64,000 nucleotides of DNA from Streptomyces sp. HPF1205 (GTDB lineage: Bacteria > Actinomycetota > Actinomycetes > Streptomycetales > Streptomycetaceae): the NCBI RefSeq assembly GCF_020400825.1, contig NZ_JAINVH010000031.1:28874-92873 (forward strand), given 5' to 3'. The position numbers and the translations under genes are program-made. A model generated the notes under the pieces. That model was not told the origin of the DNA. It was given only the letters and a program-made list of their open reading frames with translations, and did not search any database. Positions within the stretch are counted from its first letter, which is position 1, and each line of letters opens with the position of its first letter. Below, one piece after another: positions 30,702 to 38,432 of the stretch.

Positions 30702-32425
30702 CGGTCCCATGCCTCCCCGGCTGTCGGTCCCTCCCCGGTGGCCGTGAAGTCCGCCGGCGCGTGCTCCCCGGTACGTTCCCCGCTGTGCGCGTCGCCATCC
30801 CCGGCGCGTGCCTGCGCGCGGCCCGCCGCCGCCTCGCGGAAGGCGCTGAACCGCGCCCCGGCCGCCGCCCGGGCCCGGGCCGCGCGTTCCTCCTCCTCGG
30901 GCGACGGGTCGAGCCAGGCCGCGTCCGGGTCCGCCGACAGGTCGCCGCGGTGGGAGGCGGCCAGCGTCCGGCCGCGGGTCCGCTTTGGCAGCGGCGCGGT
31001 GGGACCGGCGGCCGGGGCGGGGTAGCCGTACGGCGCCGGGTCGTGGCGCTCCGGCACCGCGAAGTCGGACGCGAAGTCGGCGCCGAAGTCGGGTGCGGGA
31101 GGCGGCTGCACGAGGACCGCGCCCGACGGGTCCTCGGGCGCCTGGGTGACGATCTTCGGCGGGATGAGCACGACCACGCCCGTACCGCCGCGGGACGACG
31201 GCCGGAAGGACACCAGCAGGCCGTGCTTGCGGGCCAGGCAGCCCACCACGGCGAGGCCCAGCCGGGTGCCGGGCAGCGTCCGCAGGTCCAGGGGGTCGGC
31301 CGAGACGAGCTTCTCGGCGCGGGCGAGGGCGGCGTCGGGCATCACCAGCCCGGCGTCCTCGATGGTGACCACCACGCCGGAGTGGGTCTCCTGGACGTAC
31401 ACGTGCACGTCCTCGGTCGGCGGCGAGAAGTTGCAGGCGTTGTCCATGAGTTCGGCCAGCGCGTGCATCACGCCCTCGGCGGCGTGCCCGGCGACGGCGG
31501 CCGTGGACACCGAGTGCAGCCGCACCCGGTGGTAGGCGTTGATCCGGCCCATCGCGCCGCGCAGCACGCTCTCCATCACGATGGGCTTGGTCCAGCGGCG
31601 GCCGGTGCGGGCGCCGGTGAGCACCGCGATGCTGTCGGCCAGCCGCCCGGCCTGCGCGGTGCAGTGGTCCAGGTGCAGCAGGTCGCCGAGCACCTCCTCG
31701 CCGTGCCGCTGCTCCATCTCCCGCAGGTCGGCCAGCATCGCGGTGCTCAGCGCCTGCAGCCGGCTCGCGGCGTTCGCGCACGCGGTCGTTCCCGCCGCAC
31801 GCATCCGCTCGCCGGCCCCGAGTTCGCGCACCACCACGTCCAGCAGCCGCTGGTGCGCCGGTCCCGAGGGCCGCGGCAGCCGCGACAGCACGGTGTCGGC
31901 GGAACCGCCCGCACGCAGCCGGTCGACCGCCAGGGGTACGGTCACCTCGGCCAGCCGCGCCGTCTCGCCCTCCAGCGCCGCGGCGCGGGCGGTCTCGGCC
32001 TTCAGCGCGGCCCGCAGCGACACCTCGGCCTCCACGGAGGTGCGCCGGCGCACCTCGGCCTCGCGCGCCACCCGCTGCGCCGCCTCCAGCTCGGCCGCCG
32101 CGCGCCGGACGGCCTCGGCGTGATCGGCGATCGTACGGGCCGCCTCGGCGTGCAACCACTCGGTGCGGTGGCGCATTTCGCGGCCCAGACGGCGGCGGGA
32201 CAGGCCCAGCGCCAGGGCGACGCCGAGGAGCGCGGCGGCTATCCCGCCGGTGATCAGGACGACGGGCCGGTCCTCGGTGGACGTACGGGTGGCCGCCGTC
32301 CACGCGCACGCCGCGCCCGCCGCGACCGTGACGGCCAGCGGGAGGACGGCGGCTTTGCCGGCGGAGGTCTTCCGGTGCGGCGGCGGAAGGGGGGCGAACG
32401 CTAACGGCGAGTCTTGGGCTGACAT
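30698..32425 (-). CDS. cvnA: conservon histidine kinase-like membrane protein CvnA (TTA codon)
   Basis: Membrane-bound kinase-like protein of 575 aa, first gene of the conservon. Two helices (about residues 26-46 and 55-76) are followed by a long coiled-coil region (95-165), a nitrate-sensor-like helical part and an HATPase domain (about 310-425). The ATPase landmarks are ALAELMDNACNFSPP (N box), VVVTIEDAGLVMPD (G1) and GTRLGLAVVGCLARKHG (G2). No phospho-acceptor histidine box is evident. The C-terminus is a long disordered Pro/Glu/Arg-rich tail. The start is ATG 32425. Leu8 is a TTA codon (32404-32402), so the whole operon is expected to depend on bldA. All five genes overlap or touch. Confidence 0.93.
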   Translation of the reverse strand: MSAQDSPLAFAPLPPPHRKTSAGKAAVLPLAVTVAAGAACAWTAATRTSTEDRPVVLITGGIAAALLGVALALGLSRRRLGREMRHRTEWLHAEAARTIADHAEAVRRAAAELEAAQRVAREAEVRRRTSVEAEVSLRAALKAETARAAALEGETARLAEVTVPLAVDRLRAGGSADTVLSRLPRPSGPAHQRLLDVVVRELGAGERMRAAGTTACANAASRLQALSTAMLADLREMEQRHGEEVLGDLLHLDHCTAQAGRLADSIAVLTGARTGRRWTKPIVMESVLRGAMGRINAYHRVRLHSVSTAAVAGHAAEGVMHALAELMDNACNFSPPTEDVHVYVQETHSGVVVTIEDAGLVMPDAALARAEKLVSADPLDLRTLPGTRLGLAVVGCLARKHGLLVSFRPSSRGGTGVVVLIPPKIVTQAPEDPSGAVLVQPPPAPDFGADFASDFAVPERHDPAPYGYPAPAAGPTAPLPKRTRGRTLAASHRGDLSADPDAAWLDPSPEEEERAARARAAAGARFSAFREAAAGRAQARAGDGDAHSGERTGEHAPADFTATGEGPTAGEAWDR

Positions 32426-32719
32426 CAATCGGTACCTCTGGCGGGAGGCCGGCAGCCGCCCGCTGTGCCGGGAGTCGTTGACGTGCGAGCTGTTGAGGCT
32501 GGCGTACGAAAGAGCCGTGCGTGGTGGATGCGCCTCACCCTACTCGCACAACCCCCTTGATCCGGCCGGAATCCAGGTCTTTCGTCATCCGACCGTCACC
32601 GGATCATCACAGCCCGTACAATACGCCCCTGTTCAGCGCCTTGATCGCCGGTCGGCGGAAGGTCGCGGCGATTTTTGTCGATTCGTCGGCCCGGTTGGCG
32701 GGTGGGGGCCGCCTCCCGG
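32426..32719. other. upstream region of the conservon
   Basis: About 295 bp between the cvnA start and the end of the next gene on the same strand. It must carry the conservon promoter and is less GC-rich than its surroundings. I could not identify a firm -35/-10 pair. Confidence 0.5.
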
Positions 32720-33547
32720 CTACCTGGCGACGGTGACGTGCGCCAGGATGGCCCGCGCCAGCTCGTCGTCGCCCTCGGTCTTGAGCCGGTCGTCGCCGAC
32801 CGCCGCCGCCCTGACCCGCCCGGTCAGCAGCCGCAGGAACGTCTCCCAGTCCACGACGAAGGTCACCGCGGGGCCGAGCGAGACCGCCGAGTCGATGGTG
32901 CCGCGGCCCTCGGCGTCGACCCGGACCGTCCGCATGAACTCCAGCGGGCCGTGGACGTCGAAGACCACGGCGGACCCGGGTGCGGCCTTCGCGTCGTCGG
33001 CGACCAGCCCGGGCAGGAGCCGCAGCAGGTAGTCGCGGGCCAGTACGGCGCCGGGGGAGGCCAGGTTGCCGGGCTTGTCCAGCGCCCGGCGCAGGTCCTG
33101 CTCGTGCACCCAGACGTCGAAGACCCGGCTCCACAACTGATCTTCCAGGGTGATCTCGCCGCCGCCGATGGCCCGGACCACGGCGTCGGGCTGCCGCGAC
33201 TCGTTCCGCAACTGCCGGGAGCGGCGGATGATCGTGTATTCCAGCTCCGAGGTCATCTCGGGCGCTGTGTGGTGCCTGCGGATGTCGACAGGCACCTCGG
33301 TGTAGCGGGCCTTCTCGTCGACGATGTGGCGCAGGTCGCTGGGAAGGGTGTGGATCGGCCGCGGGTCGCCGAGCAGTTCGCACTCGAAGCCGATGATGTG
33401 GGAGACGACGTCGCGGACCGACCAGAAGGGGCACTCCGTCGGCCGGTTCCACTCCCCTTCCGTCAGTGGCGCGACCATTTCGTTGATGGACTCTATGGAG
33501 TGGGTCCAGGCGTCGATGTACGGCTGGAGCTTGCTGTGGACGGTCAC
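32720..33547 (-). CDS. mycothiol-dependent maleylpyruvate isomerase-family protein
   Basis: Predicted member of the MDMPI/DinB-like family, 275 aa. These proteins use or bind mycothiol, the actinobacterial thiol. The N-terminal four-helix domain shows WTHSIESINEMVAPLTEGEWNRPTECPFWSVRDVVSHIIGFE, with the metal-binding histidine in DVVSHI. A second metal histidine lies in VFDVWVHEQDLRRAL. The C-terminal domain (about 175-270) is SCP2-like. The GTG start at 33547 follows GAGGGG. It is divergent from the amidohydrolase gene, 102 bp apart. The actual substrate is unknown. Confidence 0.9.
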   Translation of the reverse strand: MTVHSKLQPYIDAWTHSIESINEMVAPLTEGEWNRPTECPFWSVRDVVSHIIGFECELLGDPRPIHTLPSDLRHIVDEKARYTEVPVDIRRHHTAPEMTSELEYTIIRRSRQLRNESRQPDAVVRAIGGGEITLEDQLWSRVFDVWVHEQDLRRALDKPGNLASPGAVLARDYLLRLLPGLVADDAKAAPGSAVVFDVHGPLEFMRTVRVDAEGRGTIDSAVSLGPAVTFVVDWETFLRLLTGRVRAAAVGDDRLKTEGDDELARAILAHVTVAR

Positions 33548-33649
33548 GGGACCCCTCGACGGATCGGTGCGCGGTCGGGTGGTGGCGCCTAAGTTAGTGT
33601 GCGCGCGGGCGCCCATGCACTGCTTTCGAGTGACGATGGTAGGCCCGAC

Positions 33650-34471
33650 ATGACGAACCGACGTATGGACGGTGCCCCGGTGCGCGCAACGCTGTTGCAG
33701 ATCGACGTAGACCCGGCGGAATCGGTCACCGCGCGACGGGAGCGGGCCGCCGCGCTCGTACGGGCACAGACCGGCGCCGACCTCGTCGTCCTGCCCGAAC
33801 TGTGGCCGGTGGGCGCCTTCGCGGCCGGCTCCTTCGCGGCCGAGGCCGAACGGGTCGAGGACGGGCCCACGTACAAGGCGATGTCCGCGGCCGCGCGCGA
33901 CGCGGGGGTGTGGCTGCACGCCGGGTCCGTCGTGGAGCGTGACCCTGACGGCCCGCTGTTCAACACCTCGCTGGTCTTCACCCCCGACGGCGAACTGCAC
34001 ACCGCCTACCGCAAGATCCACCGCTTCGGGTTCCACGAGGGCGAGGCCGCGCTCATGGCGGCGGGCCGCGACGTCGTGACGGCCCGCCACCCGCTCTCCG
34101 CACTCGGCCTGGCGACCTGTTACGACCTGCGCTTCCCCGAGCTGTTCCGGCTCCTGGTCGACGCGGGCGCCCAGACGCTGGTGATCCCGGCCGGCTGGCC
34201 GGCCAGGCGCCTGGCCCACTGGCGGCTGCTGGTGCGGGCGCGCGCGGTGGAGTGCCAGGCCTACGTGCTCGCCTGCGGCACCGCGGGCACGCACGCGGGC
34301 GTCGAGCAGGCGGGCCACTCCATGGTGGTCGACCCCTGGGGCGAGGTGCTGGGCGAGGCCGGGCCGGGCGAGGAGGTCCTCGCCGTCGAGTTCGACCCCG
34401 CGCGTGTGGCCGCCACCCGGGCGGAGTTCCCGGTGCTGCGCGACCGGGTGCTGGGGCTGCCGACGCCGTGA
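33650..34471 (+). CDS. carbon-nitrogen hydrolase (nitrilase superfamily)
   Basis: Predicted omega-amidase-like amidohydrolase of 273 aa. The nitrilase-superfamily triad is complete: Glu50 in VVLPELWP, Lys122 in YRKIHRFGF, and Cys157 in ATCYDLRFPELFR. The fold landmarks AGHSMVVDPWGEVL are also present. The reaction is hydrolysis of a non-peptide C-N bond, probably of a small amide. ATG 33650 was chosen; ATG 33665 is an alternative, and neither has a strong ribosome site. A 15-bp perfect terminator stem follows. Confidence 0.93.
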   Translation: MTNRRMDGAPVRATLLQIDVDPAESVTARRERAAALVRAQTGADLVVLPELWPVGAFAAGSFAAEAERVEDGPTYKAMSAAARDAGVWLHAGSVVERDPDGPLFNTSLVFTPDGELHTAYRKIHRFGFHEGEAALMAAGRDVVTARHPLSALGLATCYDLRFPELFRLLVDAGAQTLVIPAGWPARRLAHWRLLVRARAVECQAYVLACGTAGTHAGVEQAGHSMVVDPWGEVLGEAGPGEEVLAVEFDPARVAATRAEFPVLRDRVLGLPTP

Positions 34472-34521
34472 GCCGCGCACCCCGCGGGCCCGCGGGACCG
34501 TGACGGCCCGAAGGCCGCGAA

Positions 34522-34557
34522 GGCCGGTTCCGGGGCTCGCGGGCCCCGGAACCGGCC
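34522..34557. terminator. bidirectional terminator
   Basis: A perfect 15-bp stem (34522-34536 with 34543-34557) has a TCGCGG loop. It lies between two convergent genes. Confidence 0.88.
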
Positions 34558-34576
34558 TCAGCGGACCGCGCGGGAA

Positions 34577-37500
34577 TTACAGGATCACGTTGTACGTGTT
34601 CCAGCCCGACCCGATCCGGGTACGGGCCGCGAACGGCGCCGACGCACTACCCGTGCCCCGGTACAGCCACAGCACACCGCCACCATCGCGGGCCACCATG
34701 TCCGCACGCCCGTCACCGGTCACATCACCCGCGCCCACGAGAGCCCCGTACGTGTTCCAGCCCGACCCGATCCGGGTACGGGCCGCGAACGGCGCCGACG
34801 CACTACCCGTGCCCCGGTACAGCCACAGCACACCGCCACCATCGCGGGCCACCATGTCCGCACGCCCGTCACCGGTCACATCACCCACGCCCACCAGGAC
34901 CCCGTACGTGTTCCAGCCCGACCCGATCCGGGTACGGGCCGCGAACGGCGCCGACGCACTACCCGTGCCCCGGTACAGCCACAGCACACCGCCACCGTCC
35001 CGGGCCACCATGTCCGCACGCCCGTCACCCGTCACATCACCCACGCCCACCAGGACGCCGTAGCCGCCCCAGCCGGAGCCGACCTTGACCCGGGCCTTCA
35101 GCGGGGGCGTGGGCGTGCCGGTGCCCTGGTAGTACCAGAGCACGCCGGAGGAGTCCCGGGCCACCAGCGCGCCGCTCCCGTCGGACCGCTGGCCGGACAG
35201 CGCGGCCAGCGCCGTGTAGCCCTGCCAGCCGGAACCGACCTTCTGCCGCCCGGAGTACGGCGCCGCGGCCTTGCCGGTGCCCATGTACTGCCACAGGACG
35301 CCGCTGGTGTCCCGGGCGAACAGGCCCGAGTACGCGGGCGCCGCGCCGGTCACCTGGACGGTCCCCGACGAGGCGAGCGCCGCGCCCACCCCGTCGGCCG
35401 GCGCCGCGGTGAGCTTCCAGGCGTACGTCCCGTTCGCGACGAGCTTCCCGGCGCCGGACAGGGCGTCCCAGGAGACCCGCACCGAGCCGCGCGCCTCGCC
35501 GCCGGTCCAGGTGCGCGCGGTGACGCCGGTCGCCTGGTCGACGAGCGACAGCGACCAGGACGCGGCCGGTTTGGACAGCCACCACCGCGCGTCCCAGCGG
35601 GCGGCCCCGCCCTGGGCCGCGAACACCGCCGGCACCAGCCGGTCCGGGGTGGTCAGCGGCGAGGCGACGGTGTCGTCGTCCAGGGCCTTGGCGACGTGCA
35701 CGGTGTCGTCCGCGTCCACGTAGACGATCTTGTTCGAGTGCGGGTCGACCGCCCAGGTGACGCCGCGGGTGTCGCCGGCCGGCGGGGTCTTCAGACCCGT
35801 GAACGTCTTGGCGACCCACTCGGCATCGTTGTCGACCTCGCTGACCCGCACCGCCTTGGCCACCGAGTCGTAGGCCGCCACGAAGTGGTCGCCGAGCAGG
35901 ACGTCGCCCACGGGCGCGCCGTAGTCGCGGCCGGTGGTGACGTCCCGCACGCCCGCCTTGTGCTGGCCGGCGCAGCTCCAGTACAGGAGCCGGCCGTTGC
36001 TGCGCAGGTCGTCCGGAGCGCAGCCGGAACCGAGGGAGACCGTCCGCACGATCGCGCCGGTCCGGAGGCTGGTGGCGACAACGGTGCCGGCGGTCGCCGG
36101 CGACGGCGTCCACATCGTCGACCAGTCCAGGGCCGACGCCTGCGCGTCCTGCGCGCGGACGACCCTGTTCTGCGCGATGTCCACCACGTACTGCCGCCCG
36201 GTGCCGTCGCCGGCCTCGTACAGCACGTACTGCGGCGAGACGTCGAGGATGCGGCCGCCGGCGGAGGGCAGCGGGACGCCGTCCGTGTCGTCGGCGGTGA
36301 CCAGGGCGTCGTCGCCGGTCGCCGGGTCGGTGACCAGCCGGGCCGGGCCCTCGTCGGTACCGTCCGCGAAGCGGCCGGTACCCGGTACGTCCTCGGCGGT
36401 CAGGTCGGCGCCGGCCACCGGCGCCAGGCCGGTGCCGACGTCCTTGCCGTGCACGCTGAGGGCGCCGTTCAGGGAGTTCACGAAACGGGCGGTGCCGCGG
36501 TCCAGGCCCACCGCCTTGACCGAACCCTGGTAGACGATCGGCGGCAGACCGTGCCTCGGCAGGGCCTGGACCAGGCCGTCACCGCCCAGGAAGACGTCGT
36601 AGAGCGCGCGCGAGCCGTCGGCCGCCTTGCCTATCAGCGCCAGCGAGCCGTCGGTCTGCTGCAGGCCCTGCTCGGCATCGGGCAGCACCTGGCGGGCGGT
36701 CTCCGCGCCCGACAGCGGGTACAGCCGCAGCGGGCCGTGCGCGCCCTCGTACCACAGCACGTTGTCGCCGACCGTGAAGGCGCTGACGGCGCTCGTGCCC
36801 GACTGCGTCGTGACCGGGACGATCCGCGGGGTGGCCGCCAGGTTGCCGCTCGGCAGCACGCGCACGCCGGCCGTGCCCTGCCGGGAGAACCAGGTCACCC
36901 AACTGCTCGTCATCGAGAAGCCGCTCGCCTCCCCGGTGACGGGCAGCGGCTGCAGGGTGCCGGCGATCGCGTCGACCACGCCGTACGCGGCCTGGCCGCT
37001 GCGCTGGTAGCGCACGATGAACTTCAGGTCGTCGGCGGCGACGATCACCGGCGCGGCCTCGGCGCTCGCCCCGGCCGGCAGCGCCACGGCCGTGTCCTGC
37101 ACGGTGTCCCCGCCGCTCTTCCTGAGCAGGTGGTACTCGTACGTGCCGTCGCCCAGCGGCTTCGCGGCCAGCACCGCCCCGCCGCTCACCTGCGGGTGCA
37201 GGTAGCCGCTCGGCACGGTGAGCGTGATCCGGGTGCCGTCGCTCGTCCAGTACCAGACGATCTGTGTGGCGCCGGTGCCGTCGGTGGTGGCGTACGCGAC
37301 GCGGTTGTACGGGTCGCTGCCGCGGAAGATCGCGTCGGCGGGCACGCCGTCCAGGGCCGCGACGTGCGTCGCGGAGCTGTTCGCGTTCGAGATCCACTGG
37401 TATCCGGTGGTGCCCTGCTCCTGCTCCAGGAAGCCCTGCGGCCCGGCGGCGAGAAGAGTCGCCGGCAGGTCGACGACGGCGTCCGGAGCGGGCATCAGAA

Positions 37501-37624
37501 CCTCGTCCGAGCCGGCCGCCAGCGCCGTACCCGGAAAAGAGACAGCCGCGCCCAGACCGAGTGCGAGCGCGGATGTGATCGTGACGGTGGCAATTGCCGC
37601 ACGCGTCAGTGTGTGACGCTTCAA
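34577..37624 (-). CDS. large secreted FG-GAP/VCBS repeat protein
   Basis: Predicted secreted protein of 1,015 aa. A signal peptide (KRHTLTRAAIATVTITSALA) is cleaved near ALAA-GSDE. Residues 45-700 are beta-propeller-like with many VxWYxxA-type strands. A FlgD-like Ig segment lies at about 715-800 (VRVSWDALSGAGKLVANGTYAWKL). Five C-terminal 52-residue FG-GAP units follow; the last three are nearly identical and contain the calcium loop DVTGDGRADMVARD. The start was set at TTG 37624 because AGGGGAGG lies about 7 nt upstream and the signal peptide begins there. I cannot name a ligand; such proteins often bind surfaces or carbohydrates. Confidence 0.88.
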   Translation of the reverse strand: MKRHTLTRAAIATVTITSALALGLGAAVSFPGTALAAGSDEVLMPAPDAVVDLPATLLAAGPQGFLEQEQGTTGYQWISNANSSATHVAALDGVPADAIFRGSDPYNRVAYATTDGTGATQIVWYWTSDGTRITLTVPSGYLHPQVSGGAVLAAKPLGDGTYEYHLLRKSGGDTVQDTAVALPAGASAEAAPVIVAADDLKFIVRYQRSGQAAYGVVDAIAGTLQPLPVTGEASGFSMTSSWVTWFSRQGTAGVRVLPSGNLAATPRIVPVTTQSGTSAVSAFTVGDNVLWYEGAHGPLRLYPLSGAETARQVLPDAEQGLQQTDGSLALIGKAADGSRALYDVFLGGDGLVQALPRHGLPPIVYQGSVKAVGLDRGTARFVNSLNGALSVHGKDVGTGLAPVAGADLTAEDVPGTGRFADGTDEGPARLVTDPATGDDALVTADDTDGVPLPSAGGRILDVSPQYVLYEAGDGTGRQYVVDIAQNRVVRAQDAQASALDWSTMWTPSPATAGTVVATSLRTGAIVRTVSLGSGCAPDDLRSNGRLLYWSCAGQHKAGVRDVTTGRDYGAPVGDVLLGDHFVAAYDSVAKAVRVSEVDNDAEWVAKTFTGLKTPPAGDTRGVTWAVDPHSNKIVYVDADDTVHVAKALDDDTVASPLTTPDRLVPAVFAAQGGAARWDARWWLSKPAASWSLSLVDQATGVTARTWTGGEARGSVRVSWDALSGAGKLVANGTYAWKLTAAPADGVGAALASSGTVQVTGAAPAYSGLFARDTSGVLWQYMGTGKAAAPYSGRQKVGSGWQGYTALAALSGQRSDGSGALVARDSSGVLWYYQGTGTPTPPLKARVKVGSGWGGYGVLVGVGDVTGDGRADMVARDGGGVLWLYRGTGSASAPFAARTRIGSGWNTYGVLVGVGDVTGDGRADMVARDGGGVLWLYRGTGSASAPFAARTRIGSGWNTYGALVGAGDVTGDGRADMVARDGGGVLWLYRGTGSASAPFAARTRIGSGWNTYNVIL
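34590..35060. repeat. 156-bp tandem repeat x3
   Basis: Three copies with a 156-bp period (for example CCAGCCCGAC at 34601, 34757 and 34913) are almost identical at the DNA level. Two more diverged copies continue to about 35320. They encode 52-residue FG-GAP units. Confidence 0.93.
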
Positions 37625-37889
37625 GCGGGCCCTCCCCTGAATTACGGCGATGCGCCGAAGCGACGAGATCCTCGAACCGCCCCGGCCACGCCCCCCGAAG
37701 AAACGGTCCAAGGTACCAGTCGCCCCGGCGAAGTCGACGCAGTTCAGGGCCCGGTCGCCGGCACCGCCGCCGACCGGACCGCCACTCGTGACACCGCCCG
37801 TACCGCCCGCACCGCCCGCACCCCGCGCACCGTCCGCTGCGCCCGCGCCGCCGAACGGCTCCGGATCCCGAGGCCGGGGGCGCGGCCGG
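37625..37889. other. intergenic region upstream of the FG-GAP gene
   Basis: About 265 bp, part of it a low-complexity run of CCGCCCGTACCGCCCGCA-type repeats at about 37795-37860. It contains the FG-GAP promoter, which I could not place. Confidence 0.5.
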
Positions 37890-38393
37890 TCAGTCCCCGT
37901 GCTCCTCCTCGTGCTCCTTCTCCACCAGGCGGTCGACGCAGACCGCGATCGCGATCAGGAGGGCCGCGTCGGCGTCGGGGCGCTCGACGTCGATGGCGTA
38001 CGCGTCGTGGAGGCTGAACCAGCGGCGCGAGATGCGCGCCAGGCGGTCGCCTTCGTACTCGATGTCGTACTCCTTGCCGATGAGGTCGCCGCGGACCTCC
38101 AGCTCCTCGCCGGACGCCAGCTCGGCGCGGTACACCTCCCGCAGCAGGGCGAGCCGCTTCTTCTTCACGGTGACCAGGACCTGCCCGTCGCGCTCCACGG
38201 TCATCGCGTCGCGCAGGCTGAGCAGCTTCTTGTGGATCACCGCGACCACGGCGCCGCCGGGGTCCTGGAGCTCCAGCGTGTCGCGCAGCCGCAGCACCTT
38301 GCCGTCCACGTAGAACGCACGGTCGCCGTGCTCGTCCTCGATCCAGTAGTCGTCGCCGATGGCGAACATCTTCTCCCGCACCACGAATTTCAT
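37890..38393 (-). CDS. LURP-one-related / Tubby-like C-terminal fold protein
   Basis: This 167-aa protein belongs to the LURP-one-related family, which has a phospholipid-scramblase/Tubby-like barrel. Landmarks are MKFVVREKMFAIGDDYWIED, AFYVDGKVLRLRDTLELQDPGG, VIHKKLLSLRDAMTVERDG, VRGDLIGKEYDIEYEGDRLARISRRW and the buried C-terminal helix DADAALLIAIAVCVDRLV. The strand-rich barrel around a hydrophobic helix is clear. It may associate with membranes; the function is unknown. The start is ATG 38393, with a TACACA box 7 nt upstream and no ribosome site. It is divergent from the NHL-thioredoxin gene. Confidence 0.9.
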   Translation of the reverse strand: MKFVVREKMFAIGDDYWIEDEHGDRAFYVDGKVLRLRDTLELQDPGGAVVAVIHKKLLSLRDAMTVERDGQVLVTVKKKRLALLREVYRAELASGEELEVRGDLIGKEYDIEYEGDRLARISRRWFSLHDAYAIDVERPDADAALLIAIAVCVDRLVEKEHEEEHGD

Positions 38394-38400
38394 GGGGGAA

Positions 38401-38406
38401 TGTGTA
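38401..38406 (-). promoter_or_regulatory. candidate -10 box, likely leaderless
   Basis: TACACA on the minus strand ends 7 nt before the LURP-one gene ATG. The match is weak. Confidence 0.3.
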
Positions 38407-38432
38407 CCCCACCGATGGGGTTGGATGGCTGC

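Noticed and set aside
27667..32425. P450-containing biosynthetic operon
   Set aside because: The five-gene order kinase-like, Roadblock, DUF742, GTPase and P450 is a conservon, a regulatory unit.
34590..35060. CRISPR array
   Set aside because: The 156-bp units are contiguous coding repeats with no spacers and no cas genes nearby.
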